A DNA stretch of 64,000 nucleotides, from positions 16,072 to 80,071 of the forward strand of contig NZ_AXWP01000037.1 of assembly GCF_000482725.1 (NCBI RefSeq), read 5' to 3'. The stretch is from Psychromonas arctica DSM 14288 (GTDB lineage Bacteria; Pseudomonadota; Gammaproteobacteria; Enterobacterales; Psychromonadaceae). The translations under genes were made by a program, and so were the position numbers. Below the pieces are notes generated by a model. The model had not been told where the DNA came from. It saw nothing but the letters and a program-made list of their open reading frames with translations, and did not search any database. Positions 36,646 through 47,634 of this stretch are shown here, piece after piece; the stretch's first letter is position 1; each line of letters begins with the position of its first letter.

Positions 36646-38688
36646 TTGAACGATATGGCAAAAAACCTGATATTGTGGTTAGTCATCGCAGTAGTCTTAA
36701 TGTCTTTATTCCAAGGCTTTGGATCAGACGAAACAAAAAAATCACAAATCGACTACACCACTTTTAATAAAGAAGTAAGCCAAGGGCAGATCCAACAAGT
36801 ACAAATTAATGGGCAAGAAATTAAAGGGTTAAAAAGTAACCAAACACCGTTTGTTACTTATATCCCTGCGCCAGATTTAGACTTAATGAATTACCTTATT
36901 AAAAATGATGTAAAAGTAGAAGGAACGCCTCCAGAAGAAACTAGTTTCTTAGCGTCTATTTTTGTTTCATGGTTCCCTATGCTGTTATTAATTGGTGTTT
37001 GGATCTTCTTTATGCGCAACATGCAAGGTGGCGGTAAAGGCGGCGCAATGTCATTTGGTAAGAGTAAAGCTAAATTGATGGGCGAAGACCAAATTAAAAC
37101 AACATTTGCTGATGTGGCTGGTTGTGATGAAGCCAAAGAAGATGTTGTGGAGCTGGTTGATTACTTAAAAGATTCAACTAAATTCCAAAAATTAGGTGGC
37201 CGTATTCCAACGGGGGTTTTATTAGTAGGTCCTCCTGGTACAGGTAAAACACTTTTAGCTAAAGCGATTGCTGGTGAGGCTAAAGTACCATTCTTCTCAA
37301 TCTCTGGTTCTGATTTTGTTGAAATGTTTGTCGGTGTGGGTGCATCTCGTGTGCGTGACATGTTTGAACAAGCAAAAAAATCAGCACCTTGTATTATTTT
37401 TATCGATGAAATTGATGCAGTAGGTCGTGCTCGTGGTGCTGGCATGGGTGGTGGTAATGATGAGCGTGAGCAAACATTAAACCAAATGCTAGTTGAAATG
37501 GATGGTTTCGAAGGTAATGAAGGTATTATTGTGGTTGCTGCGACGAACCGTCCAGATGTACTCGATGCGGCCTTATTACGTCCAGGTCGTTTTGACCGTC
37601 AAGTTGTTGTTGGTTTACCTGATGTACGTGGTCGAGAGCAAATTCTAAAAGTGCATATGCGCAAAATACCACTCGATGAAGATGTGAAAGCAACTGTCCT
37701 AGCACGTGGTACACCTGGTTTCTCTGGTGCGGATTTAGCTAACTTAGTGAATGAAGCTGCATTGTTTGCTGCACGTGGTAACAAACGCACGGTGTCAAAA
37801 GAAGACTTCGAACAAGCGCGTGATAAAATATTAATGGGATCTGAACGTCGTAGTTTGGTGATGACGGTTAAAGATAAAGAATCAACTGCTTATCATGAAG
37901 CGGGACATGCGATTGTGGCTAAATTAGTACCACAGCATCATCCCATTCATAAAGTAACGATTATTCCTCGTGGGCGTGCTTTAGGGGTAACTCAGTTCTT
38001 GCCTGAAGGTGATCAAATCTCTCAAAACAAAGATGAGCTAGAAAGTAGTATCTCGGTTGCTTATGGTGGTCGTATTGCAGAAGAGCTTATTTACGGTGCA
38101 CAAAAAGTATCAACGGGTGCATCACAGGATATCAAACAAGCTTCTGCTATTGCGCGAGCAATGGTAACTGAGTGGGGGTTTTCTGAAAAATTAGGCCCTA
38201 TTCTATTAACGGGTGAGCAAGGTAGTTTACGTTCTAATGTTGTGTCGCATGAAACGGGCAAAGTGATTGATGATGAAGTAAAACTATTTATCGATACAAA
38301 CTACAATCGCGCTTACAAGCTATTAACAGATAACATTGATATTTTACATGCAATGAAAGAAGCATTAATGAAATATGAGACTATCGATTCCAATCAAGTT
38401 GATGACTTAATGGCTCGTATAACTGTGCGTCCTCCAAGTGATTGGGATGACGAAAAAGAAGTTGAATCACTGAAAGAAAAAAAATCGACTATCGATATGG
38501 TTAAACCAAAAAAATCAACAATTGATATGGATAAGTCTGAAAAATCTAATATCGATATGGCTAGACCAGAGAAAAAGAAAGTAGACACTGAAAAAGATGT
38601 TGATCTTGAAAAGCCTGTTGATGTTGAAGCACCTGAAACGGTAGAAACAACTGAAACGTTAACTGATCAAGATAAAGACAATAAATAA
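36646..38688 (+). CDS. ftsH: ATP-dependent zinc metalloprotease FtsH
   Basis: This 680-residue membrane AAA protease degrades misfolded membrane proteins and regulators. Two membrane segments (about 8-23 and 103-125) flank a periplasmic domain; Walker A GPPGTGKT is at 195-202 and the zinc site HEAGH at 417-421. The start is TTG at 36646, supported by GAGG eight bases upstream; the ATG at 36655 is too far from it. The C-terminal tail from about residue 605 is longer than in E. coli (644-647 residues) and carries tandem repeats (see repeat entry). Confidence 0.95.
   Translation: MNDMAKNLILWLVIAVVLMSLFQGFGSDETKKSQIDYTTFNKEVSQGQIQQVQINGQEIKGLKSNQTPFVTYIPAPDLDLMNYLIKNDVKVEGTPPEETSFLASIFVSWFPMLLLIGVWIFFMRNMQGGGKGGAMSFGKSKAKLMGEDQIKTTFADVAGCDEAKEDVVELVDYLKDSTKFQKLGGRIPTGVLLVGPPGTGKTLLAKAIAGEAKVPFFSISGSDFVEMFVGVGASRVRDMFEQAKKSAPCIIFIDEIDAVGRARGAGMGGGNDEREQTLNQMLVEMDGFEGNEGIIVVAATNRPDVLDAALLRPGRFDRQVVVGLPDVRGREQILKVHMRKIPLDEDVKATVLARGTPGFSGADLANLVNEAALFAARGNKRTVSKEDFEQARDKILMGSERRSLVMTVKDKESTAYHEAGHAIVAKLVPQHHPIHKVTIIPRGRALGVTQFLPEGDQISQNKDELESSISVAYGGRIAEELIYGAQKVSTGASQDIKQASAIARAMVTEWGFSEKLGPILLTGEQGSLRSNVVSHETGKVIDDEVKLFIDTNYNRAYKLLTDNIDILHAMKEALMKYETIDSNQVDDLMARITVRPPSDWDDEKEVESLKEKKSTIDMVKPKKSTIDMDKSEKSNIDMARPEKKKVDTEKDVDLEKPVDVEAPETVETTETLTDQDKDNK
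38476..38574 (+). repeat. Tandem 10-residue repeats in the FtsH tail
   Basis: Three units ([30 protein letters not shown]) of 30 bases each, then a decayed fourth [10 protein letters not shown]. They encode a charged tail followed by an acidic end. Confidence 0.85.
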
Positions 38689-38713
38689 AGTATTTATTGT
38701 TTCATTTCTCTAG

Positions 38714-38742
38714 AAAAACCTAAGCTTGCTTAGGTTTTTTTT
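38714..38742 (+). terminator. ftsH terminator
   Basis: AAACCTAAGC and GCTTAGGTTT form a perfect stem, then TTTTT. It separates ftsH from folP, which thus needs its own promoter. Confidence 0.9.
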
Positions 38743-38775
38743 AATCTTAATTCTGACTAATAAAAGTTCACTGCA

Positions 38776-39606
38776 ATGATATTAACTAACGGTAAAAATA
38801 GACTTAACCTCGAACAACCCCAAATTATGGGGATTTTGAATGTTACACCGGATTCATTTTCCGATGGCGGGCAGTATGCACATATTGAACAAGCCGTCTC
38901 GCGTGCAAAAGAGATGGTTGAGCAGGGAGCGACGATTATTGATATCGGCGGCGAATCAACACGTCCTGGTGCAAGTGATGTTTTATTAAATGAAGAACTG
39001 GAACGGGTTATTCCTGTTATTGCCGCCATTAAAAAAGAACTTAATTGCTGGATCTCTGTTGATACTAGCAAAGCAAAAGTGATGACGGAAGCTGTACAAG
39101 CAGGCGCTGATATCATCAACGATATACGTGCATTACGAGAAGAAGGGGCGTTAAAAGCTGCGGTTGATGCTGGGGTGCCTGTTTGCTTAATGCATATGCA
39201 AGGACAGCCAAGAAGTATGCAAACAGCACCTGATTATCAAGATGTAGTTGCGGAAGTAAAAACGTTTTTAATGGACCGCAGTAAGACCTGTATTGAAGCA
39301 GGCATTAAAGCTGAAAATATTATTCTCGATTTAGGTTTTGGATTTGGAAAGTCGTTACAGCATAATTTTGAATTGTTAAGGGCTACGCAGGAATTTATGG
39401 CGCTAGGTTTTCCTGTGTTGACAGGCGTTTCTCGTAAATCAATGTTTGGACAGCTTCTAAATCGTGATATAAATGAACGTTTGGCAGGCAGCTTAGCTGG
39501 GGCAATGATTGCTATGCAGCAGGGCTCAAAAATAATTCGTGTTCATGATGTTGCAGAGACGGTTGATGTCATGAAAGTATTAAAGCAGATAGGTACTTTT
39601 AATTAA
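38776..39606 (+). CDS. folP: Dihydropteroate synthase
   Basis: This 276-residue TIM-barrel enzyme of folate synthesis joins p-aminobenzoate to the pterin and is the target of sulfonamides. Motifs: MGILNVTPDSFSDGG, then GATIIDIGGESTRPGA and DLGFGFGK. The key loops look normal, with no insertion of the kind seen in sulfonamide-resistant enzymes. Ribosome site is weak. folP-glmM is the usual pair downstream of ftsH. Confidence 0.96.
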   Translation: MILTNGKNRLNLEQPQIMGILNVTPDSFSDGGQYAHIEQAVSRAKEMVEQGATIIDIGGESTRPGASDVLLNEELERVIPVIAAIKKELNCWISVDTSKAKVMTEAVQAGADIINDIRALREEGALKAAVDAGVPVCLMHMQGQPRSMQTAPDYQDVVAEVKTFLMDRSKTCIEAGIKAENIILDLGFGFGKSLQHNFELLRATQEFMALGFPVLTGVSRKSMFGQLLNRDINERLAGSLAGAMIAMQQGSKIIRVHDVAETVDVMKVLKQIGTFN

Positions 39607-39688
39607 CTTAATTGGTATTACTCAACCACACTGATTAAGCACTCTATTTTACTGATCAACATGGCTTACGCCTTAAACTAAGACTTTT

Positions 39689-39775
39689 AATGCAAAGAAT
39701 TTAGAGTACTTATTCAATGCAAAGAATTTAGAGTACTTATTCAATGCAAAGAATTTAGAGTACTTATTCAATGCA
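39689..39775. repeat. 27-bp tandem repeat upstream of glmM
   Basis: Three identical copies (39689-39715, 39716-39742, 39743-39769) beginning AATGCAAAGAATTTAGAG, plus six bases of a fourth. They lie 34 to 120 bases before the glmM start, in the region expected to hold its promoter or leader. Confidence 0.95.
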
Positions 39776-39808
39776 ATTGTTATTACTGGTTATTATAAGA
39801 GCTTTTCA

Positions 39809-41140
39809 ATGAAGAAAAAATATTTTGGTACTGATGGTATTCGCGGCAAAGTTGGTGAGTCTTTAATTACCCCTGAATTTGCATTAAAGCTAGGTTGGGC
39901 TGCTGGCCGAGTCTTAGCTAAATCAGGTAATAAAAAAGTATTAGTTGGTAAAGATCCTCGAATTTCAGGTTATATGCTCGAAGCTGCACTTCAAGCAGGG
40001 CTTACTTCCGCAGGGGTCATTCCTGTCTTAATGGGGCCTATGCCTACCCCTGCTGTTGCTTACTTAACACATACTTTTCGTGCTACTGCTGGTATCGTAA
40101 TTAGTGCTTCTCATAACCCGTATTATGATAACGGTATTAAATTTTTCTCTGAGGAAGGACTTAAATTATCTGAAAAAGTAGAGTTAGAAATTGAAGCTGA
40201 AATCGATAAAGAATTAATTTGTGTCGATTGTAGTGAAATGGGAAAAGCTTATCGTATTAATGATGCGGCAGGTCGGTATATTGAGTTTTGTAAGAGTACT
40301 TTTCCTTCGCAGTACGATTTAAGTGGTCTTAAAATTGTTGTCGATTGTGCTAATGGCGCAACCTATCATATTGCGCCGTTAGTGATTAGTGAATTAGGTG
40401 CAGAAGTGATCACCATGGGCGTTCAGCCAAATGGTATTAATATTAACCTAAATTGCGGTGCGACTAGCATGGCTGCAATTGCTGAGCGTGTGATCAACGA
40501 AAAAGCTGATTTTGGTATCGCATTTGACGGTGATGGGGATCGTGTGATGATGGTTGATCATACTGGGTATGTACTTGATGGCGATGAGATATTGTACATT
40601 ATCGCACGTGATAAATTACGCAAAGGTACTTTAAATGGAGGGGCTGTCGGCACAGTAATGTCCAACCTTGGTTTGGAGCAAGCATTAAAAACATTAGGTA
40701 TTCCTTTCGATCGTTCTGATGTGGGTGACCGCCATGTAATGGAACTCATGAAAAAGAATGGTTGGAGTATTGGTTCGGAAATCTCAGGGCATGTTATTTG
40801 TGCCGATTATTTAGCGACAGGTGATGGTATTGTTTCTGGTTTGCAAGTGATCAGTGCGATGCAAGGTAGCCGAATGAATTTGCATGACTTACGACAAGGT
40901 ATACGTAAATATCCTCAGATCGTTGAGAGTGTTCGCTATAATAATCAAATAGATCCGTTACAAGATAAAGATGTGTTAGAAGAACTGTCTCGTATCGAAG
41001 GATTATTAGGCAGCCGTGGTCGTGTTTTATTGAGAAAGTCAGGTACCGAGCCTGTATTTAGAGTTATGGTTGAAGCTGATGAAAGTGAAGAGCAAGTGAT
41101 AGCCTATGCAAAATCATTGGCTAGCAAAGTAAAAGTTTAA
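39809..41140 (+). CDS. glmM: Phosphoglucosamine mutase
   Basis: This 443-residue enzyme converts glucosamine-6-phosphate to the 1-phosphate, leading to UDP-GlcNAc for peptidoglycan and LPS. The phosphorylated active-site Ser101 is in [11 protein letters not shown], the metal loop is FDGDGDR and the end has the RKSGTEP phosphate-binding loop. The ribosome site is poor (TTATAAGAGC). Separation from folP by the tandem repeats suggests own control. Confidence 0.96.
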   Translation: MKKKYFGTDGIRGKVGESLITPEFALKLGWAAGRVLAKSGNKKVLVGKDPRISGYMLEAALQAGLTSAGVIPVLMGPMPTPAVAYLTHTFRATAGIVISASHNPYYDNGIKFFSEEGLKLSEKVELEIEAEIDKELICVDCSEMGKAYRINDAAGRYIEFCKSTFPSQYDLSGLKIVVDCANGATYHIAPLVISELGAEVITMGVQPNGININLNCGATSMAAIAERVINEKADFGIAFDGDGDRVMMVDHTGYVLDGDEILYIIARDKLRKGTLNGGAVGTVMSNLGLEQALKTLGIPFDRSDVGDRHVMELMKKNGWSIGSEISGHVICADYLATGDGIVSGLQVISAMQGSRMNLHDLRQGIRKYPQIVESVRYNNQIDPLQDKDVLEELSRIEGLLGSRGRVLLRKSGTEPVFRVMVEADESEEQVIAYAKSLASKVKV

Positions 41141-41351
41141 GTATTTGTAAATGAGTCAAATAATAAAATCTATTTAAAATACTGTTAAAATAGAAAATGT
41201 TGATGCTTTTTTATGCGGTTTTGTAAAGAAGCACCAACAGTTATTAATTTGTATTAATATTCACTTGTGATCCGCACTTGCATTGGGTAGTATTCGTCCG
41301 CTTCTTTGTGAGAGCATAAAGTTTTAATAAGATAAATTAGGTAATATAAAT

Positions 41352-41675
41352 ATGTATGAAATACTGTTAGTTGTTTATTTAATTGTTTCAATTATTTTAG
41401 TTGGTTTTGTTTTAATCCAACAAGGTAAGGGAGCTGGCATGGGCGCTTCATTTGGCTCTGGCGCTTCTAATACAGTATTTGGTGCAGGTGGTTCTGGTAA
41501 CTTCATGACCCGTACTACGGGTGTTTTAGCATTAGCATTTTTTGTATTAAGCTTAGTACTAGGTAACCTTTCTACACATAAAGTATCTGTAAACGATGAC
41601 TTTTCAAACCTAGCGGTTGAAGAAGTTGTAGATGTACCAGTTGAAGTAGATACCTCGACTCAGATTCCTGAGTAA
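41352..41675 (+). CDS. secG: Preprotein translocase subunit SecG
   Basis: This 107-residue inner-membrane protein has two membrane segments (3-22 and 55-73) around a Gly-rich loop (GKGAGMGASFGSGASNTVFG). It supports SecYE during export. The acidic tail (VEEVVDVPVEVD) is common. It is followed ten bases later by tRNA-Leu, as in E. coli. Confidence 0.94.
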   Translation: MYEILLVVYLIVSIILVGFVLIQQGKGAGMGASFGSGASNTVFGAGGSGNFMTRTTGVLALAFFVLSLVLGNLSTHKVSVNDDFSNLAVEEVVDVPVEVDTSTQIPE

Positions 41676-41685
41676 TATTTTTAAA

Positions 41686-41770
41686 GCGGATATGGTGGAA
41701 TTGGTAGACACGCAGCCTTGAGGGGGCTGTGGCTTAGGCCGTGAGAGTTCAAGTCTCTCTATCCGCACCA
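41686..41770 (+). tRNA. tRNA-Leu (GAG)
   Basis: The 85-base gene has the acceptor stem GCGGATA/TATCCGC, encoded CCA, and the anticodon loop TTGAGGG, giving GAG. The long variable arm is as expected for leucine tRNA. The secG-leuU-metY order equals that of E. coli. Confidence 0.93.
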
Positions 41771-41907
41771 AACATTAGATTTTATATTGCACTGAGATCA
41801 CACTTTATATATAATGACCTCGTTTTCAGCGTGATAGAAAATAAAAAGTAATAGAGTTTAAATATTCGTTAAAGCTTTAGCTTAAATATTTAAATGTATA
41901 GTTCGGA

Positions 41908-42001
41908 CGCGAGATGGAGCAGTCTGGTAAAGTAAATCGTCGGGCTCCTTCTTGTAGATAAAAGGCGAAGGTAGTAGGTTCAAATCCTGCTCTCGCAACA
42001 A
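41908..42001 (+). pseudogene. Decayed initiator tRNA-Met copy 1
   Basis: The acceptor stem CGCGAGA/TCTCGCA and the T arm are identical to the intact copy at 42083. The 3' D-arm half and the anticodon arm are replaced by longer unrelated bases, the CAT anticodon is lost, and CCA reads CAA. It is 94 bases long instead of 77. It cannot act as an initiator tRNA. Confidence 0.85.
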
Positions 42002-42082
42002 GTGCGTCGCACTTAGTTTAATATTTTAGTTTGAGTGTTGATTTTATTAGTGAAATTTAATATTTAAACACAACAGTACAGT

Positions 42083-42159
<77 letters not shown>

Positions 42160-42183
42160 CATTTTAGTGTATGTTTTAAGAAA

Positions 42184-42255
42184 GGCTCATCGGGCCCAAC
42201 TCTTAATAAAACACTGGCGAAGGTCGTAGTTGTTAAATTGAACTCCCTGAACCAC
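42184..42255 (+). pseudogene. Decayed initiator tRNA-Met copy 2
   Basis: Bases from GGCTCATCGGGC through GCGAAGGTCGTAG to ACCACATT align with the 3' two thirds of the intact gene, including its downstream flank ACCACATT. The anticodon is replaced by a longer stretch and the acceptor 5' half is missing. Confidence 0.65.
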
Positions 42256-42314
42256 ATTCGATATTGTAGTTTCCTATCGCAATATCTGTTTGATTTAATC
42301 AAACAAAACGAATG

Positions 42315-42340
42315 AAGCTCCAATTTATTGGGGCTTTTTT
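42315..42340 (+). terminator. tRNA operon terminator
   Basis: AAGCTCCAA/TTGGGGCTT with one G-T pair, then TTTTTT. Confidence 0.85.
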
Positions 42341-42381
42341 GTTATTTGCGTATTTGATTTTGTATTGAATACGTTTTACTG

Positions 42382-42416
42382 ACAACTTATGTTTATCAAA
42401 AATAAACATAAGTTGT
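42382..42416 (+). promoter_or_regulatory. 15-bp perfect hairpin before rimP
   Basis: ACAACTTATGTTTAT pairs fully with ATAAACATAAGTTGT around CAAAA, 50 bases before the rimP start. There is no T tract, so processing by RNase III or attenuation of the nusA operon leader is possible. Confidence 0.6.
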
Positions 42417-42467
42417 TATTTGGAATAGGGCTATATGCCCTTTTTTTGTTTCTGAAAGGGGATAGAT

Positions 42468-42926
42468 TTGGCAAGTTTAGAAGAGCGTCTAACTGAAATG
42501 TTAGCGCCAAGTGTTGAAGATCTTGGCTATGAGTTAGTGGGCATTGAATACGTACGTGCGGGTAAACACTCGATATTACGTGTTTATATTGACCAAGAAG
42601 AAGGTATTTTAGTGGATGATTGTGCTGCTGTAAGCCGCCAAGTCAGCGCTATTATGGATGTTGAAGATCCAATCACTAACGAATACACATTAGAAGTATC
42701 TTCTCCAGGATTGGAAAGACCACTCTTTAACGCTGCACAATATGCTGCGTTTTTAGGTGAAGAAGTGAAAATACAACTACGTATGCCGATTCAAAATCGT
42801 CGTAGATGGAAAGGCGTGATCAGCAATGTTGATGGTGAAATCATTTGTATTGCAGTAGAGGGTAAAGAAGAGCGTTTTGCGCTGAGTAATATCCAAAAAG
42901 CGAACATAGTTCCGAAATTTGATTAA
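42468..42926 (+). CDS. rimP: Ribosome maturation factor RimP
   Basis: This 152-residue protein is needed for 30S subunit maturation. [20 protein letters not shown] and [13 protein letters not shown] are diagnostic. The start codon is TTG, with AAAGGGGA seven bases before. It opens the operon rimP-nusA-infB-rbfA-truB and follows the tRNA cluster after a hairpin. Confidence 0.95.
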   Translation: MASLEERLTEMLAPSVEDLGYELVGIEYVRAGKHSILRVYIDQEEGILVDDCAAVSRQVSAIMDVEDPITNEYTLEVSSPGLERPLFNAAQYAAFLGEEVKIQLRMPIQNRRRWKGVISNVDGEIICIAVEGKEERFALSNIQKANIVPKFD

Positions 42927-42940
42927 TTAAGGCGTTAAAA

Positions 42941-44440
42941 ATGAATAATAAAGAAATTTTATTGGTTGTTGAAGCTGTTTCAAATGAAAAAGGCTTACCA
43001 AGAGAAGCGATTTTTGAAGCATTGGAAAGTGCACTGGCAATTGCAACAAAGAAGAAGTACGAATTAGAAATTGAAGTGCGCGTCGAGATTGATCGTGAAA
43101 CCGGACATTTTGACACTTTCCGCCGTTGGTTAGTATTAGAGTCTGATGCTGAAATGGAGCATCCTGCTAAAGAAATGACTTTTGAAGCAGCTCAATATGA
43201 TAGCCCTGAGATCCAAGTCGGCGAATTTATTGAAGATGAAATTGATTCTGTTACTTTTGACCGAATCACAACACAAACTGCAAAACAAGTTATTGTACAA
43301 AAAGTACGTGAAGCTGAACGTGCGCAAGTTGTTGCACAATATGCAGAAAAAGAAGGTGAATTAATCACCGGTGTTGTTAAACGTATGACACGTGATAGCA
43401 TCTTATTAGATCTTGGTAACAATGCAGAAGCAGTTATTTTCCGTGATGAAATGCTACCTCGTGAAAATTTCCGTCCAGGTGACCGTTTACGTGGTTTGTT
43501 ATTCGCTGTTCGCCCTGAAGCTCGTGGTGCTCAACTGTTTATGACACGTACACAACCTGAAGTATTAGTTGAGTTGTTCCGCTTAGAAGTGCCAGAAATT
43601 GCGGAAGAGATGATCGACTTAATGGGTGCTGCTCGTGATCCAGGTTCGCGTGCAAAAATTGCAGTGAAATCAAATGACCAACGTATCGACCCTATCGGTG
43701 CTTGTGTTGGTATGCGTGGCGCACGTGTACAAGCGGTTTCAAACGAGTTAGGCGGAGAGCGTGTTGATATTATCCTTTGGGATGAGAATCCAGCACAATT
43801 TGCAATCAATGCAATGGCGCCAGCTGAAGTGGCATCAATTGTTGTTGATGAAGATACACACAGCATGGATATTGCTGTAGAAGAAGAAAACTTAGCACAA
43901 GCAATTGGTCGTAACGGTCAAAACATTCGTTTAGCATCACAACTGACTGGTTGGGAGTTAAATGTAATGACTGTGGCTGAATTACAATCTAAGCACCAAG
44001 CTGAAGCTGATAACGTTATTTCAGTCTTTACTTCTGCATTAGAAATTGATGATGACTTTGCGGGTGTGTTAGTTAGTGAAGGTTTTAGTTCTCTAGAAGA
44101 AATTGCTTACGTACCTGCTGAAGAGTTATTAGCTATCGATGGTCTTGATGAAGAGATGGTTGAAGAGTTACGTACTCGAGCTAAAGATGTATTAGCGACA
44201 AAAGCACTTGCTGAAGAAGAAAGTTTAGAAGGTGCGAAACCAGCTGATGATTTATTAGCACTTGAAGGCTTAGAGCCGCACCTTGCATTTGTATTAGCAA
44301 GTAAAGGTGTAATTACGTTAGAAGACTTGGCAGAGCAAGCTGTTGATGATCTACTAGAGATTGAAAAACTAGATGCAGAAAAAGCAGCAGAGCTAATTAT
44401 GGCTGCACGTAATATCTGTTGGTTTAGTGAAGATGCTTAA
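42941..44440 (+). CDS. nusA: Transcription termination/antitermination factor NusA
   Basis: This 499-residue RNA-polymerase-binding factor has, in order, the N-terminal domain (1-125), S1 (about 135-200), two KH domains (about 230-345, with [12 protein letters not shown] and [12 protein letters not shown]) and two C-terminal acidic repeats (about 365-420 and 440-490). The length matches E. coli (495). It lies 14 bases after rimP. It is thought to repress its own operon in E. coli. Confidence 0.97.
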   Translation: MNNKEILLVVEAVSNEKGLPREAIFEALESALAIATKKKYELEIEVRVEIDRETGHFDTFRRWLVLESDAEMEHPAKEMTFEAAQYDSPEIQVGEFIEDEIDSVTFDRITTQTAKQVIVQKVREAERAQVVAQYAEKEGELITGVVKRMTRDSILLDLGNNAEAVIFRDEMLPRENFRPGDRLRGLLFAVRPEARGAQLFMTRTQPEVLVELFRLEVPEIAEEMIDLMGAARDPGSRAKIAVKSNDQRIDPIGACVGMRGARVQAVSNELGGERVDIILWDENPAQFAINAMAPAEVASIVVDEDTHSMDIAVEEENLAQAIGRNGQNIRLASQLTGWELNVMTVAELQSKHQAEADNVISVFTSALEIDDDFAGVLVSEGFSSLEEIAYVPAEELLAIDGLDEEMVEELRTRAKDVLATKALAEEESLEGAKPADDLLALEGLEPHLAFVLASKGVITLEDLAEQAVDDLLEIEKLDAEKAAELIMAARNICWFSEDA

Positions 44441-44465
44441 TAGCGTCAGTATGGAGAAATAAATA

Positions 44466-47117
44466 ATGTCAGAAATTCTATTAAAAGACCTCGCTAAAGA
44501 CTTAAATAAATCTGAAGACACTTTGGTTAAACAGTTTGCCGATGCTGGTATTACTAAAAAATCGAGTGACTCAGTGAGTGTTGAAGAAAAAGAAAAATTA
44601 ACTACTTATTTGCAAAAGCAACACGGTGGCGAACAAAAACAAAAAATGACTTTACAACGTAAAACAAAAACAACGTTAAATGTTAAAGGTCAATCGAACG
44701 CTGTAAATGTTGAAGTGCGTAAAAAACGTACTTTTGTAAAACGTAGTGATGAAGAAGTTCAAGCAGAACGAGCTGCCGAGCAAGCATTAAAAGCAGAAGC
44801 TGAAGCTAAAATTCAAGCTGAATTAGACGCTAAGAAAGAGCAAGCTGAAAAAGTATTAGCTGAAAAAATGGCTGCTAAGAAAGAAGCCGAGGCAAAAGCA
44901 AAAGCTGCAGCAGCAGCAAATAAACAAAAACAAGCCGCTGCTAAGTCAACTAAAACAGATGAACAGCTGCAACTTGAAAAAGAAGAAGCTGATCTGCAGA
45001 AGAAAGCTGAAACAGAAGCACTAGCTAAAATTGAAAAAGAAGCGGTACTACAAGCTGAGAATGCTAAAAAACTAGCTGAAGAAAATGCTGCACGCTGGGC
45101 TAAAGAAGAAGCTGACCGTAAAGCTGCTGAAGGTGCTGATTACCACGTAACTACATCATCAGAAGCGCGAGCTGCAGAAGATTCAGTTGATGCTAAAGCG
45201 GAAGGTCCAACACACCGTAAAAAGAAAAAGAAAGCTGTTGCTGATAAACCGCTTGAAACACCTTACTCACGTCGTAACAATCGTAATAACCGTCGTGGTA
45301 AAAAAGGTGCAACAGCAACGCCATCTGCATTACAACAAGCATTTGAAAAACCAGCTGCTAAAGTTGAACGTGACGTTAAAATTGGTGAAACGATTACAGT
45401 TGCAGAACTAGCAAGTAAAATGGCTGTTAAAGCAACTGAAGTGATCAAGGTAATGATGAAGATGGGTGCTATGGCAACTATCAACCAAGTTATCGACCAA
45501 GAAACAGCGACGATTGTAGCTGAAGAAATGGGCCACAAAGTTATCCTAACTAAAGAAAATGAGTTAGAAGAGTCAGTACTAGCTGAAGCACAACAAGGTG
45601 GTGAGAAAACATCTCGTGCGCCAGTTGTTACTATCATGGGACATGTTGACCACGGTAAAACTTCATTATTAGATTACATTCGTCGCGCTAAAGTTGCAGA
45701 CGGTGAAGCCGGTGGTATTACACAGCATATCGGTGCTTACCATGTAGATACTGATAAAGGTATGATTTCATTCCTAGATACTCCAGGACATGCGGCGTTT
45801 ACCTCAATGCGTTCTCGTGGTGCTAAAGCAACGGATATCGTTGTACTAGTAGTTGCTGCAGATGATGGTGTTATGCCACAAACAATCGAAGCGATTCAAC
45901 ATGCAAAAGCTGCTGGTGTTCCGTTAATGGTTGCAGTGAATAAAATCGATAAAGAAGGTGCAGATTTTGACCGTGTTAAAACTGAGCTTTCTCAACACGA
46001 TGTTATTTCTGAAGAATGGGGCGGTGAAAACATCTTCTCATTCGTATCTGCAAAAGTAGGTACTGGTGTTGATGAATTATTAGATAGCATCTTACTACAA
46101 GCTGAAATGTTAGATTTATCAGCTGTTTCAACGGGTCCTGCATCTGGTGTTGTTATTGAATCTCGCCTTGATAAAGGTCGTGGTCCAGTTGCATCTATTC
46201 TAGTACAGCAAGGCGAACTGAAACAGGGTGATATCGTACTTTGCGGTCTTGAGTACGGACGTGTTCGTGCAATGCGTGACGAAAATGGTAATTCAATTGA
46301 ATCTGCTGGTCCGTCTATTCCAGTTGAAGTTTTAGGTTTGTCTGGTGTTCCACAAGCGGGTGATGAAGCGACCGTTGTTAAAGATGAAAAGAAAGCACGT
46401 GAAGTTGCGTTATACCGTCAAGGTAAATTCCGTGATATTAAACTTGCTCGTCAACAAAAAGCGAAACTTGAAAACATGTTCTCTAACATGGAATCAGGTG
46501 AAGTATCTGAGCTTAACTTAGTACTTAAAGCGGATGTACAAGGTTCACTTGAAGCAATCTGTGAGTCACTAAACAAACTATCTACTGATGAAGTTAAAGT
46601 TAACATTATCGGTCGTGGTGTTGGTGGTATTACTGAAACTGACGCTTCATTAGCATCAGCTTCTGGCGCAATCGTAATCGGCTTTAACGTTCGTGCAGAC
46701 GCAACAGCACGTAAGTTAATCGATAACGAAGCGGTTGAATTGCGTTACTACAGCATCATCTATGATTTAATTGATGAAGTGCGTGCTGCAATGAGTGGTT
46801 TATTAGCACCTGAGTTTAGACAAGAAATTACAGGTATTGCTGATGTACGTGAAGTATTTAAATCTCCTAAGATCGGCGCTATTGCTGGTTGTATGGTGAC
46901 GGAAGGTACTATTAAACGTAATAACCCAATTCGTGTTCTACGTGAAAACGTGGTTATATACGAGGGTGTACTTGAATCACTACGTCGCTTTAAAGATGAC
47001 GCAACTGAAGTACGTAATGGTGTTGAGTGTGGTATCGGTGTTAAAAACTACAACGATGTACGCGTAGGCGACCAAATAGAAGTATTTGAAATTATTGAAG
47101 TAAAACGTACTTTATAA
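44466..47117 (+). CDS. infB: Translation initiation factor IF-2
   Basis: This 883-residue GTPase brings fMet-tRNA to the 30S subunit. A small N-terminal IF2_N fold is followed by a long Lys/Glu/Ala-rich linker (about 85-290), a second IF2_N region (about 300-350), then the G domain with GHVDHGKTS at 392-400, DTPGHAAF and NKID. Start context AGAAATAAATAATG is A-rich with only GGAG at a distance. An in-frame internal start for IF2-beta, as in E. coli, may exist but cannot be named with confidence. Confidence 0.97.
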   Translation: MSEILLKDLAKDLNKSEDTLVKQFADAGITKKSSDSVSVEEKEKLTTYLQKQHGGEQKQKMTLQRKTKTTLNVKGQSNAVNVEVRKKRTFVKRSDEEVQAERAAEQALKAEAEAKIQAELDAKKEQAEKVLAEKMAAKKEAEAKAKAAAAANKQKQAAAKSTKTDEQLQLEKEEADLQKKAETEALAKIEKEAVLQAENAKKLAEENAARWAKEEADRKAAEGADYHVTTSSEARAAEDSVDAKAEGPTHRKKKKKAVADKPLETPYSRRNNRNNRRGKKGATATPSALQQAFEKPAAKVERDVKIGETITVAELASKMAVKATEVIKVMMKMGAMATINQVIDQETATIVAEEMGHKVILTKENELEESVLAEAQQGGEKTSRAPVVTIMGHVDHGKTSLLDYIRRAKVADGEAGGITQHIGAYHVDTDKGMISFLDTPGHAAFTSMRSRGAKATDIVVLVVAADDGVMPQTIEAIQHAKAAGVPLMVAVNKIDKEGADFDRVKTELSQHDVISEEWGGENIFSFVSAKVGTGVDELLDSILLQAEMLDLSAVSTGPASGVVIESRLDKGRGPVASILVQQGELKQGDIVLCGLEYGRVRAMRDENGNSIESAGPSIPVEVLGLSGVPQAGDEATVVKDEKKAREVALYRQGKFRDIKLARQQKAKLENMFSNMESGEVSELNLVLKADVQGSLEAICESLNKLSTDEVKVNIIGRGVGGITETDASLASASGAIVIGFNVRADATARKLIDNEAVELRYYSIIYDLIDEVRAAMSGLLAPEFRQEITGIADVREVFKSPKIGAIAGCMVTEGTIKRNNPIRVLRENVVIYEGVLESLRRFKDDATEVRNGVECGIGVKNYNDVRVGDQIEVFEIIEVKRTL

Positions 47118-47142
47118 TTTCAATTTATAAATAATGATTAAT

Positions 47143-47164
47143 AATGGGGGCTTTTGCCTCCATT
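47143..47164 (+). promoter_or_regulatory. Hairpin between infB and rbfA
   Basis: AATGGGGGC and GCCTCCATT pair (one G-T) around TTTT in the 91-base gap. Without a T tract it is more likely an RNA-stability or attenuation element than a full stop, since rbfA and truB follow closely. Confidence 0.4.
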
Positions 47165-47208
47165 CTCATTTAAAACAGCGCTAATAAGTGTTGTGCTAGG
47201 AGTTAAAA

Positions 47209-47634
47209 ATGGCAAAAGAATATAGCCGTGCTTCTCGAGTTTCTCAGCAAGTACAAAAAGAACTTGCTCGAATCTTACAACAAGAAGTGAAAGATCCACG
47301 CATTGGAATGGTGACTATTTCTGGTGTTGATATTACTCGTGACCTTGCTTATGCAACGGTATACGTAACCTTTTTTACTATTGGTGAACAGACAAACGAT
47401 GAATCATTAAAGGGCTTAAATGCTGCTGCTGGTTATATTCGTCGTTTACTTGGTAAGGCAATGAAATTACGTATTGTTCCTGAAGTACGTTTTTGCTTTG
47501 ACGAAACACTAACTGAAGGTTTACGTATTTCTGAATTAGTAAGCGGTGCAGTAAAAAATGATAAAGTTAAGCTTAAAGAAGCTGGCCGTGAAGAAGACGA
47601 GCTAGAAGCAACAGAAGAAGAGGAAGCGAAGTAA
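47209..47634 (+). CDS. rbfA: Ribosome-binding factor A
   Basis: This 141-residue KH-like protein is needed for 16S rRNA 5'-end maturation and growth in the cold. Motifs [20 protein letters not shown] and [11 protein letters not shown]. The end is strongly acidic ([14 protein letters not shown]). AGGAG lies seven bases before the ATG. Its stop overlaps the truB start by one base. Confidence 0.95.
   Translation: MAKEYSRASRVSQQVQKELARILQQEVKDPRIGMVTISGVDITRDLAYATVYVTFFTIGEQTNDESLKGLNAAAGYIRRLLGKAMKLRIVPEVRFCFDETLTEGLRISELVSGAVKNDKVKLKEAGREEDELEATEEEEAK

Noticed and set aside
39689..39775. CRISPR-like array
   Set aside because: The 27-base units are directly adjacent without spacers.
41908..42001. 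tRNA with an intron
   Set aside because: The replaced stretch is too short for a group I intron, the D-arm half is also lost and no exact exon restoration gives the intact sequence.
44466..47117. Low-complexity infB linker as a foreign insert
   Set aside because: Lys/Glu/Ala-rich linkers of this length are normal in gammaproteobacterial IF-2.
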